From: a virus
Reading direction: 5' to 3' (one strand)
Length of the DNA stretch: 64,000 bases
IMG/VR virus record: IMGVR_UViG_3300006923_000013
Location: 21,788-85,787 of that record
Shown here: in pieces, positions 47,479 through 56,072 of the stretch
Layout: each line of letters starts with the position of its first letter
How positions within the stretch are numbered: position 1 is the first letter of the stretch
Program-made: the position numbers and the translations under genes
Notes under the pieces: model-generated
The model's input: the letters and a program-made list of their open reading frames with translations, nothing else
Told to the model about the DNA's origin: nothing
Database searches by the model: none

Positions 47479-48903
47479 TTAGTTTTGCTTCAAAATCAGT
47501 TCTCCACAACGGGTAACGTCATCGATCTGAACACCACACTGATCATGAACGATCATTGTATAAGCATCCTTAGCGTTTGACATCAATCCACCTTTGTTTG
47601 CTCCGTAAGGAGTTTGGAGTCCTGATACATAACCTAACTTGTAGCCTCCTTTCTTGGAAACATACTTGATATTAGCGTCTCCACCTTTAGAACCAAAGTC
47701 CATGAATGTGAATCTCATTGATTCCAAAGGAACCTGAAGTTCATCATGGTAGATATGGTTGATCTCACGATCATCATATACTGGGTTGTGTCTAAGAGTA
47801 AGTGTAATACCATTAGGTCCTCGATATTTTACAAACTGACCACCGAACTCAAGATTTTGTCCTGAACCTCCGATGAATTTCGAATCTACAGTCAAGAAAG
47901 GCGCTGATGCATTCATCATTGCTTGGTGAAATGCAAGCATTCCATATTCCCCTGTGTAGGCTACGATATTTCGGTTTGACATATCAACACGTCCGAAGAA
48001 GATGTCCAAGAGATACTCTCGAATCAATTTCTCAGTAAGTGTATTATAAAAGTGTACGTGAGAATCCTCAAGCAACTCCTGTACTCCTGGGCCCGTACGT
48101 GCGATACGTCCGTTTGCTCCAGCAATAGAAGACTGTGCTCGGTTGTACCACAACCCACGTTCTTTTTCCTTGTGCCATTGGATCCAATATTCGGCTTCAG
48201 CATACTTAAGCCATTTGTAATCCTTATATACTTTGCCATTTGCATCCATTAATGCTACAACCAATGCTTGGTTAGCAGCATCTCCTGTTACAGAGTACTC
48301 TTTTCTATACGTAGATAGATTAGAGCGGAGTTTTAAGGGCATTGCGTAGGTAGTAGATCCACTTTGATCACCACCTTCTTCGTACACGGAGAACATTTTG
48401 CTCCATTGTACTCCTACAGCTTGAGCTGCAGCGCTTAGTGATGCAGTTTGATCATCTGCCATTAATCGAACAACGTATTCGAATCCAATTCCAGGACCTG
48501 CAGCCGAAACTGGGCCAGACTGGATACGTACTAATTGTCTTGTGGTTCCTGCGCTTGGAGAAATTACGTCTCCTGGCTTAAACCAGTCTTCATCTAATGT
48601 GAAGGTCATTTCAGAAAGTGTAATACCGCTTCCAGATGCAGCAACTGTTGCTACTAGTGGACGTGATGACGCTCCCATCATTTCCCATTCCCAGTCAAAG
48701 GATGCGATTTCTGATGTTCTGCCCATACCTTTCGTTGCTGCCATTAGAGGATTATCCGCAACGCGAGATGCTGTAAACACTCTTGTGAGAACCTTATCAA
48801 ATTTATGCGGTTCAGCCATGAATGCAGCACCTAGGTGGTTTACCTCTGTAAAATTAGCATGAAACGGCCTTGTAAGGACGGCTAACTTTGATTGTGCTCT
48901 CAT
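47479..48903 (-). CDS. Major capsid protein (HK97 fold expected)
   Basis: 474 residues, following an acidic scaffold-like gene and the portal, the classic position for the capsid gene. The N-terminal stretch (SKLAVLTRPFHANFTEVNHL, then ADNPLMAATKGMGRTSEI) and the later LTEKLIREYLLDIFFGRVDM and GEYGMLAFHQAMMNAS have the character of crAss-like capsid proteins. Size and Gly/Ala/aromatic composition fit an HK97-fold subunit. No protease is fused. Transcription may start from the TAnnTTTG box ahead of the scaffold gene, giving the high expression needed. Main uncertainty: assignment rests on order and resemblance. Confidence 0.85.
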   Translation of the reverse strand: MRAQSKLAVLTRPFHANFTEVNHLGAAFMAEPHKFDKVLTRVFTASRVADNPLMAATKGMGRTSEIASFDWEWEMMGASSRPLVATVAASGSGITLSEMTFTLDEDWFKPGDVISPSAGTTRQLVRIQSGPVSAAGPGIGFEYVVRLMADDQTASLSAAAQAVGVQWSKMFSVYEEGGDQSGSTTYAMPLKLRSNLSTYRKEYSVTGDAANQALVVALMDANGKVYKDYKWLKYAEAEYWIQWHKEKERGLWYNRAQSSIAGANGRIARTGPGVQELLEDSHVHFYNTLTEKLIREYLLDIFFGRVDMSNRNIVAYTGEYGMLAFHQAMMNASAPFLTVDSKFIGGSGQNLEFGGQFVKYRGPNGITLTLRHNPVYDDREINHIYHDELQVPLESMRFTFMDFGSKGGDANIKYVSKKGGYKLGYVSGLQTPYGANKGGLMSNAKDAYTMIVHDQCGVQIDDVTRCGELILKQN

Positions 48904-48928
48904 TTTGTTTTAGTTTTAAATTGTTTTG

Positions 48929-50194
48929 TTAAAAATCCCAGGCTTCACTTTTTTCCGCTTGTCCTGTCTTCTTTCCTCCTCCGAACTTAGCGTGCGCACC
49001 CGTGCGCTGCTTGCTGTTCTGCAAAGTGGCTTTCAGCTTAGAAGAGTAGTCTGTTTTAGTTTTCTTTTCTACTCCTTTAAGATCGAAATTTGTCATCCTT
49101 AAATATGCTCGTAGAATAAAATCTTCTACGTTATTCCCAGCTTCTAACTCGTCTGCTTGGAACTTTGTAACATATTGCGGGCCTTGAGGGCTATCAATCT
49201 TTACCGAGGTTTCTGTCATATAAGCCATAAGATCTTTCTTTATCTTCTTACTCATTGGAAATCCATGAATCTCTTTTGACTCTGTGACAGTTTCCTCTAT
49301 TGTTTTGAGCACTTCAGCTCGTTTTTGCTCTTTTACTTGAGCATCCTGGGTAGCCTTTTGCTCTAATTGAGCTTTTTGACTTTTGTTATACTGTACGAGG
49401 CGTTCCTGCGCTCGTTCAGCTTGTCTTTCCAGTTTTCCAAGATCTTCATAATCTTGTAATGTTTCCTGAGCTTCTTCCGCACTATCTCCCCTAAGTCTTA
49501 GGAATTCTTTTAGTACTGCTCGTTGATTATTAATATTCTTTTCTCCTTTAATGTCCAATGCAGATACATCAGGCATGGAGTAAACATTCGAAAATTCCGA
49601 AACTTTTCCTCCTTTTATAATGTGTCGCAAGAGATCTTTTCCCTCTTCAGGGAGATTTCTTTGGAATAATTCTATCTCTTCCTTTACTCGGGATTCGACA
49701 GTTGTTGAAAACGCATCTACAATACCATCAAGAGTAGGTTCAAATTCCTCCTCGTTAAAATCAAGTAGTTCGTTTTCTTTTAAAAGATTAGCAAATACAG
49801 AGAATTCATTTTCTTCTGTTTCCTCGTTATCTACTTCTACCTTTTTATCTTTAGGTTTCTCTTCTTCCTCTTCCTCATCTTCTGAATCCTCGGCGTCTTC
49901 TTTACTTTCGTCTCCTACTTTATCTGGATCAAAATCTTCGAAAACTTCTACCTCATCATCCTCTAGTTTTAGATCTAGTTCACTTTCATCTTCGTCCTTA
50001 TCTTCAACTTTAGTTTCAGTTTTAGATTCTGTATCTAGATTAAGACTTCCCAGTACAGGATCATCTTCTCCATCACTAACTGATTTATCTAAAAGTGAAT
50101 CTACAAGACTGGAATCATCAATGTCCCAAATTTCTAAGTCGCTTTTACTTTCTGTGATTGGTTTTTTGTCCAAAGTTTGAGCTTCTTTTGTCAT
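48929..50194 (-). CDS. Scaffold-like acidic coiled-coil protein
   Basis: 421 residues. The first about 140 are very acidic (EDSEDEEEEEEKPKDKK, DDEVEVFEDFDPDK), followed by an Asp/Glu-containing helical part (FANLLKENELLDFNEEEFEP) and long coiled coil (LERQAERAQERLVQYNKSQK). The end is basic (KLKATLQNSKQRTGAHAKFG). This charge layout, and its place between the portal side and the major capsid gene, is typical of tailed-phage scaffolding proteins, which bind capsid subunits through a basic C terminus. No protease motif is visible, so how it is removed is unclear. Confidence 0.8.
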   Translation of the reverse strand: MTKEAQTLDKKPITESKSDLEIWDIDDSSLVDSLLDKSVSDGEDDPVLGSLNLDTESKTETKVEDKDEDESELDLKLEDDEVEVFEDFDPDKVGDESKEDAEDSEDEEEEEEKPKDKKVEVDNEETEENEFSVFANLLKENELLDFNEEEFEPTLDGIVDAFSTTVESRVKEEIELFQRNLPEEGKDLLRHIIKGGKVSEFSNVYSMPDVSALDIKGEKNINNQRAVLKEFLRLRGDSAEEAQETLQDYEDLGKLERQAERAQERLVQYNKSQKAQLEQKATQDAQVKEQKRAEVLKTIEETVTESKEIHGFPMSKKIKKDLMAYMTETSVKIDSPQGPQYVTKFQADELEAGNNVEDFILRAYLRMTNFDLKGVEKKTKTDYSSKLKATLQNSKQRTGAHAKFGGGKKTGQAEKSEAWDF

Positions 50195-50210
50195 AATAAT
50201 TTATCGTTTA

Positions 50211-50256
50211 CAAATATAATTGATTTTGTAGTGTAACCATAACAAGTTTTGTTATG
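50211..50256 (-). promoter_or_regulatory. Candidate promoter and overlapping inverted repeat upstream of scaffold-capsid genes
   Basis: The minus strand reads TATATTTG (50218-50211), matching TAnnTTTG, 16 bases ahead of the scaffold ATG. About 20 bases further upstream CATAACAA (50238-50245) and TTGTTATG (50249-50256) form a perfect 8-bp inverted repeat that covers the likely -33 TTG. This could be an operator-controlled late promoter for host RNA polymerase. Confidence 0.4.
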
Positions 50257-50379
50257 TAGTTTCACTTCTATTTTGTTTCTATAGCCAAATATACTATTTT
50301 AGGTTAATATTTTTATCTAGATATATACTTTTATATATATATTCTCCGTTTTTAAAAAAATATATATCCCATCTCCAGA

Positions 50380-53379
50380 TTATTGATTTGTTCGTACTGC
50401 ATACTTCTTAGCTGAGGTATCTCCTTCCTGACTACCAAAATATTGAGCCATGTTCCGAACAATTCCATAAGGACTCAAGGCTTTCCCTGTAGCTTCTTTT
50501 AGGTTGTCGATTGGGGTTCCTCCTCTGTTTAAATGCGAATATGCATCATTATTAAAATTATAAGTGTCTAGTACTAAAGTGTCGGGTTCTGCAGTAAATG
50601 TTTCTGGGGTAGTAACTATTGAAGCTCTCCCTAAAACAGATTGTGTCTGGAACCCAGGGTCTCCAAGTAAAGAACCAAAGGTTCTTATCCCTGAATCGGC
50701 ACGATATGCCTGGCTGGGTCTAACGGCATCGTAATCTTTATAGTCTATATATGATTTTCCAGCCGCTAAGTTCTTTCTAGTGATATCTCTTAAGACATTA
50801 ACTTGGTCATCTGTGAAATCTCCTTCTGTTCTTACTGGCGGCCTATCGTTAGGGCCATAATTCATGACCTGCTTTCTGAAAATATCATCCGCAAGAGCGG
50901 ATATTGTAGTCATTGCTCCAGGAAAAGTCGCCTCTAGAAATCCTGTTACAGGGGCACCTTCTCTTATATTTCTTCTTGTTTTCCCTTTGCTTTTCGGATA
51001 ATCAGTCTTGAACTTCTGATAAAGAGTGTATGTCTTTTCCCCCCAGATTCCGTCCTCAATCAGTCCTTCTCCAAGTTTCCCTAATTCTGGATATATCTCA
51101 TTTAAAAACCTCTGTAGTACACGTATATTAGTTCCGTTTTCAATTACAGGAGAATGAATTTTAGAAGTTTCATTTTCTACTTCTTCTCCTCCGCCATCCT
51201 TAGTAACTTCTCCTCCTTTATCAAACTGTTGTACTTTTTGTTGCGTTCCTATGTCTTTAGGACTCACTTCTACTACAGGTGTACCTGTATATAAATATTC
51301 AGGTCTATTTTTCTCTCTGGAAAACTCCCAACGTAGTCTATCATTTGTGTACATATTATCAGGTCCCGCTAGGAATCCACCGTCTTCTCTCCATCTTCCT
51401 CCTATAAATTCACTGCCACCTTTTTGTGCAGAATATTGAGATTCGTCAGAGAATGTAGGATGGGATGGCTTTTTATATGTATCAGATCCGTGATTATCAG
51501 GATCTGTATTATCTTTCCAAGCATTGGATTTCCAATATCCTTGTATGTCATATACTCCTATATCTTTAGGATTTGCCCAACCCGCATCCATCCATAATGC
51601 ATAATGTTGCATTTCCAGATCAGATAGTTCTGTATTATACCTCTCCGTCATAAAGTCTTCTATTATATACTCTCTATCTCTATCTGGAGTATCCATGAAT
51701 ACTTTCTCTAACTCTTCGGGTATCTTAGGTTTTCTATTCTGTAGTGCTGCGCCGTATATACTGTCGGCATCATTTATATCCAGTTCGTATTCTTCAGGTT
51801 CTGGCGGTCCGACCTGTCCTTCTACTTCTCCCCCTTCTGCATACTTTGCTTTCTCGCACTCTGTACATCCAACTTCTCCTCCGTGTTTAAACTCTTCCTC
51901 TCCAGCTTGTGCTCTTATCTGTTGTCCTCCAAAAAGAGCCGCTCCTGTTATTCCGAACATTTTTAAAGCTTTCAATTTATCGCTCAAAGAGGTTTCCTTT
52001 TTAAAAAAAGAATTACGTTTTCCTACTGTTCTATGTTGAGCCTGCTCTAATTCTTGTAGTATATGTCTATCATATATATCCGAAGAACGTACAGCTTGTA
52101 TATATCTTTCTTGTAGATCTTTTTTAAAGTTCTTAAATAACTCGGTCCCTTTTACAAGTTTTTTTCCGCTCTTGACTTCAAAACTCTCTTTTGACATTCT
52201 AAATACTTCATTGAATATAACTTTTGCTGCGGCTATTTTTTCAGAATGTAATTCATCTGGACTTGAGTGCCAGTTTAGATCTGCAATACGTTCTGCTTCT
52301 TCCTTACTTGCCCCTTTCGGAATAGGTACAGGATCTTTCAAAATTTTTCTAAAAAACCTTCCTGATTCGGTGTCCTCTCTGGCTACGTAATAGCCGTATT
52401 TCTCATCGTATATTGTAGTACTATCAAAAAATGAATTAGAAGCTACATCAGGTCGAATTCTAGATGCTCTATGTCCTCCTTCATGTGCTGCTATCTCACC
52501 ACTTCGAGCGAGCGTACTGTTTTTATTTACATACGTGAATGTAGCTCCAGTACTCGGATCATAAAATCCAGCTCCAGGTTCAGCCCCCCTTCCTTTTAGA
52601 AAGGCTTTCTGGGAAGAATTTAATAATTGTGGTTCTCCACTTGGCCCTCCAAATCCTACATCTTTATACAAGGGATTATCACTAATTGCAAGGCTTGTAC
52701 CGTCTCTAAAAGGATTAATTTGAGTATACTCAGGGTTATCCCGTATAAAGCCAAGATATTCTTCTATTTCTAATTGTGTAATTGCTGGGTTTTCAGCCTT
52801 TAGCATCTTTTCTACAACCTCTGGTCTTAAGTTTTTAGTAGAAGGATCATAAAACATAGCTTCTGTAAATCGATTTCCATCATTTACTGACTCCCCGTGC
52901 TTTTTTAATCTTTTTAGAGTATCCTCTGCAACTTCCTCAGTAGCATCTATACCTTTTTTTATATAACTTTTTGCATTACTTATATAAGGTTTTACAGTAT
53001 CAACATAAGGTTTGATATAAGGCTTTACTGCATTTTTTATTTTTCCACCTGGTACGAAAGGAATCATTAGTCCTGTTCCGTACAATGCGGCATCTGTATA
53101 CTCACCTTTACGAAGAGCCTCTATCGTACTAGCAGCATCGGCTGCTTCTCCCGCTACAGGTAACCATCCCAGATTATCTCTTCCAGATTGCTCATCAAAA
53201 CTAAGTCCTCCACTGGGAAGAAAATGCTGAACTTCTTTTCGCAATCCTTTTGCATCTACAAACTTACCAACAGAAGAGTCCTCAAGCCCTGCCCACAATT
53301 TCTCAAAAAGAGACTGCTCCTTCTCAATCGGCGCTATTGCGTACTTCTTCTTAGGTGGATCTTTTTTCTTTTTTGCCAT
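50380..53379 (-). CDS. Virion protein with zincin and peptidoglycan-binding domains
   Basis: 999 residues from the ATG at 53379 (MAKKKKDPPKKK). A GTG-started form 19 residues longer is less likely. HEGGH at 299-303 (GEIAAHEGGHRASR) is a zincin HExxH motif; SSPDELHSEK about 100 residues later may supply a further ligand. After it come two GGEV motifs with Cys (KHGGEVGCTECEKAKYAEGG) and a third (DKGGEVTKDGG). Around 745-800 lies a peptidoglycan-binding-1-like segment (IRVLQRFLNEIYPELGKLGE, then EDGIWGEKTY). Long acidic linkers separate the parts. The gene lies between portal and scaffold, so the protein is probably assembled into heads. It could process virion proteins, cut cell wall, or both. 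Confidence 0.7.
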   Translation of the reverse strand: MAKKKKDPPKKKYAIAPIEKEQSLFEKLWAGLEDSSVGKFVDAKGLRKEVQHFLPSGGLSFDEQSGRDNLGWLPVAGEAADAASTIEALRKGEYTDAALYGTGLMIPFVPGGKIKNAVKPYIKPYVDTVKPYISNAKSYIKKGIDATEEVAEDTLKRLKKHGESVNDGNRFTEAMFYDPSTKNLRPEVVEKMLKAENPAITQLEIEEYLGFIRDNPEYTQINPFRDGTSLAISDNPLYKDVGFGGPSGEPQLLNSSQKAFLKGRGAEPGAGFYDPSTGATFTYVNKNSTLARSGEIAAHEGGHRASRIRPDVASNSFFDSTTIYDEKYGYYVAREDTESGRFFRKILKDPVPIPKGASKEEAERIADLNWHSSPDELHSEKIAAAKVIFNEVFRMSKESFEVKSGKKLVKGTELFKNFKKDLQERYIQAVRSSDIYDRHILQELEQAQHRTVGKRNSFFKKETSLSDKLKALKMFGITGAALFGGQQIRAQAGEEEFKHGGEVGCTECEKAKYAEGGEVEGQVGPPEPEEYELDINDADSIYGAALQNRKPKIPEELEKVFMDTPDRDREYIIEDFMTERYNTELSDLEMQHYALWMDAGWANPKDIGVYDIQGYWKSNAWKDNTDPDNHGSDTYKKPSHPTFSDESQYSAQKGGSEFIGGRWREDGGFLAGPDNMYTNDRLRWEFSREKNRPEYLYTGTPVVEVSPKDIGTQQKVQQFDKGGEVTKDGGGEEVENETSKIHSPVIENGTNIRVLQRFLNEIYPELGKLGEGLIEDGIWGEKTYTLYQKFKTDYPKSKGKTRRNIREGAPVTGFLEATFPGAMTTISALADDIFRKQVMNYGPNDRPPVRTEGDFTDDQVNVLRDITRKNLAAGKSYIDYKDYDAVRPSQAYRADSGIRTFGSLLGDPGFQTQSVLGRASIVTTPETFTAEPDTLVLDTYNFNNDAYSHLNRGGTPIDNLKEATGKALSPYGIVRNMAQYFGSQEGDTSAKKYAVRTNQ

Positions 53380-53450
53380 CAGATTTATAGACACATATAC
53401 CCTTAGGGCAGTTACATTGAATAGGTGCGACTTCACACCATTTTGTTACT

Positions 53451-53546
53451 TCAATCTTTTTTCTTTGCTTTCTTTTTGTCGCCAGGTTTCCTTCGCTTTT
53501 TCTGCACCCACTTAAGTATTAACAAAAACAGGGCAATTTCTAACAT
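53451..53546 (-). CDS. 31-residue membrane-anchored basic peptide
   Basis: The ATG at 53546 overlaps the portal stop as TAATG, the junction used throughout this operon, which supports real translation. The peptide is one short hydrophobic helix (LEIALFLLILKWV) and a very basic tail (KKRRKPGDKKKAKKKD). A run of six A lies just before the stop. A +1 shift there would continue into a Cys-rich frame down to 53351 (WCEVAPIQCNCPKGICVYK). Function unknown; membrane or DNA contact is possible. Confidence 0.45.
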   Translation of the reverse strand: MLEIALFLLILKWVQKKRRKPGDKKKAKKKD

Positions 53547-56026
53547 TATTTCTCTGATTTCTTACTTCTTTGGCTCGCACGATCCTTAGCTTTTTCTGCT
53601 CTTTCGTGTGCTCGTGCCTTTGTAGCTTCGTCTTTCTTAGCCTTTATCTCATCTTTTTTAAGATCTATCTTCTTGTCTTCCTGGTCAAGCTTTCGTTTAG
53701 CTTGCTCCTCTTGTACTCGTAGTTTGTCTATTTCAAGTTGATCTGGGACATTATTATCGTTTATGTCCTGGTCCATTTGATTCTTGAACGAATTGATCTC
53801 TGCTACTTCTATCTTAGTGGCATTGTCTTCATCGATCTTGTACTTTTCAAGCTCCATCTTATCTTTCGCCAACTTATTATCAGCTTCGATCTTAGCCATT
53901 TGTGCCTGTTGTCCCTGTTGCGCCATTTCTGACTCTCTTGCTTTACGGGTATCTTCTGCTTTTTCGAGTAGCGTTCTGATCTCTCCACTTGATTCGCTTG
54001 TAAGCATTTTAACAATGTCGGACAATTCTGCTGTTTGGTTCTGTAGTGCTGCATGTGCGAGTTGTTTCATTGTCATGAATAACTCTTGATCTTTAGCTGA
54101 ATCTGAAGTAAATAGACCAAAAGAAGACTCAGTTAACATTACAGGATCCACTTTAAGGACCTGGAGTGTCATATCATCTAATATATACTGAAGTTTCTTA
54201 GGTTCTGATTCTCCCCAGGCTACTTTAGCTGTATCAATAAGAGATTCAAGGACATTTCCTTTAAGTTGATTATGTGCATAGAACCAATCTTCTGTAATAT
54301 GTGAAGATTGTACCACTGCTTGTTGTGTGTTACCAACCAATTCATTAGGTCCTACTTGGCCTTCACGTTGCTTGGTAACTCCAGACACTTCTGAGCACTG
54401 TTGCTCTAAGTATTCCAACAGTCCTATTTTCTGCTGAATAGCTTGTGCCTGAGACAGATCGATAGCCTGCCATTGATTGAAATTACTTGGTTTGTTTCTT
54501 GCCCCCTCTTCGTTAGGGTTAATAAACGCTATTCCCATTGCGTCCATATAATACATCCATGTCTTCATATCAACTCCCATAGATGTAGGGATCTGATTAA
54601 TATCTACTAGGAATTTCTTACCCTTATCGTTGGCAAGATCGAGTTCCAGTCTATACATTATGATATTATATAGATATTGATACGGCTTCATCCTATCTAT
54701 CATAGATACTGGAGCCGAGTTCAGGTTATTATACGCTATACCCGTGTACCCGAGTTTACAGGAATACAGATCATCTAGATCTTTAAACTGATTAGGTTTT
54801 GCACGTATGTTCAGGTACACATCATCTGCTACCTTAGTACCTTCCCATATCTCTGGAATCCATTCCCATCGTACTTCAAGATCTCCACTTTCCTTATCTA
54901 ATTTATACGTCTCATCTACTATAAGTTCCTGTTCTTGCATTTCCTCATCCAAGAATTTCAAGAATCCTATCTTACGTAGAGACCGCCACTCACAATGGGT
55001 CACAGTTATGTACCGCGACCCATCGGTGGAAGAGTCATCATCGTCCCAGTCTAATGGAGTGCTGGAATTGAATAGATCATCTCCGTCCGTGTAGGAGAAT
55101 TCGGGAGAACCTAGAGGATGAGACTTTCCGATCACGGACGAATCGGAATAGAGATCCTTTATTTCTGTTTCAGTCATATACTCTCCAAACGTATCCACCA
55201 CTGACCCTGGTGTCATTCGCATAGAGTACTTGGCCCATTGGCCTTTTTGTATATAATCTAAATCTGGATCCTTATCGTAATCAAAGTAAAGAGGATTTAC
55301 TACCCTTATATCAGGTTCCCCATTTACAATTCCATTCCAATATATCTCTTCTCCTGCTATAAGTGCATGTTTCCACCCCTTATTGAATTTTTCACGAAGG
55401 TGTTTAGACTTTTTCAGATATGCTAGTATCTGGTTACCCATTATTTCTCTAGAGGTCTGGTATGTACGCTTCATGTATTCCTCTATCTGAGGCGGCGTCA
55501 TTGCTTGTTCTATTTCCTGGGCTTTCTGTTGTTCAGCCTGGGCCTGCTCGGGATCCATAGATTCTGGTGGTGTAGAACCTATTCCCTGCTTTTGAAATTC
55601 TTCCTGTACTTTTCTCTGAATGCCTTCCTTTAAAAAACTTTGCAGAAGACTTTTCTTTTCTTCTTCTCTTTCTGTAATAGCATCAGGATTCGTAGCAATT
55701 ACTCGAAAATTAAAAGGACGTTTTATCTCTTCGCCGAATAATACACGCAGTTTAGGAGACATTATATCATAGTGCCTCATCTCTGCTGGCATTTCTCCAG
55801 CTAAATCTTTCCCATACGGTTTACAGACATACTCGAAGTCATCTCTGTCCAGTTGTCCGTTAAATAAATTGTAGTTTGCTTTCTTCCTCGATAGATCTGT
55901 TCTACCATCAAAGCTGGTAGATCCGTATCCTTGAATATCGTCCAACATGGATTTTCCCCACTTGTTCTTATTCTTTCTTTTTGCTGCCAGTGTCAGGCGT
56001 TGTTGCGGAAAGGAATACTGTCCCAT
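53546..56026 (-). CDS. Portal protein (crAss-like)
   Basis: 826 residues directly after terminase. The style is that of crAss-like portals: NYNLFNGQLDRDDFEYVCKP, then MRHYDIMSPKLRVLFGEE near residues 82-99; the wing/stem region LIAGEEIYWNGIVNGEPDIR; and YQYLYNIIMYRLELDLANDK at about 452-471. The C-terminal 150 residues are a very charged coiled coil (ELEKYKIDEDNATKIEVAEI) rich in Lys, Glu and Gln, probably facing the capsid interior. It would form the 12-subunit DNA gate. The stop hands over to a 31-residue ORF. Confidence 0.9.
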   Translation of the reverse strand: MGQYSFPQQRLTLAAKRKNKNKWGKSMLDDIQGYGSTSFDGRTDLSRKKANYNLFNGQLDRDDFEYVCKPYGKDLAGEMPAEMRHYDIMSPKLRVLFGEEIKRPFNFRVIATNPDAITEREEEKKSLLQSFLKEGIQRKVQEEFQKQGIGSTPPESMDPEQAQAEQQKAQEIEQAMTPPQIEEYMKRTYQTSREIMGNQILAYLKKSKHLREKFNKGWKHALIAGEEIYWNGIVNGEPDIRVVNPLYFDYDKDPDLDYIQKGQWAKYSMRMTPGSVVDTFGEYMTETEIKDLYSDSSVIGKSHPLGSPEFSYTDGDDLFNSSTPLDWDDDDSSTDGSRYITVTHCEWRSLRKIGFLKFLDEEMQEQELIVDETYKLDKESGDLEVRWEWIPEIWEGTKVADDVYLNIRAKPNQFKDLDDLYSCKLGYTGIAYNNLNSAPVSMIDRMKPYQYLYNIIMYRLELDLANDKGKKFLVDINQIPTSMGVDMKTWMYYMDAMGIAFINPNEEGARNKPSNFNQWQAIDLSQAQAIQQKIGLLEYLEQQCSEVSGVTKQREGQVGPNELVGNTQQAVVQSSHITEDWFYAHNQLKGNVLESLIDTAKVAWGESEPKKLQYILDDMTLQVLKVDPVMLTESSFGLFTSDSAKDQELFMTMKQLAHAALQNQTAELSDIVKMLTSESSGEIRTLLEKAEDTRKARESEMAQQGQQAQMAKIEADNKLAKDKMELEKYKIDEDNATKIEVAEINSFKNQMDQDINDNNVPDQLEIDKLRVQEEQAKRKLDQEDKKIDLKKDEIKAKKDEATKARAHERAEKAKDRASQRSKKSEK

Positions 56027-56072
56027 GTCGATTATATATTATTTACCTAAATTACGAATGTTACGAAAGTAC

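Noticed and set aside
50300-50370. ATATATAT pairs after the zincin gene as a terminator
   Set aside because: The match is simple-sequence AT repetition without a GC-containing stem or a defined T run.
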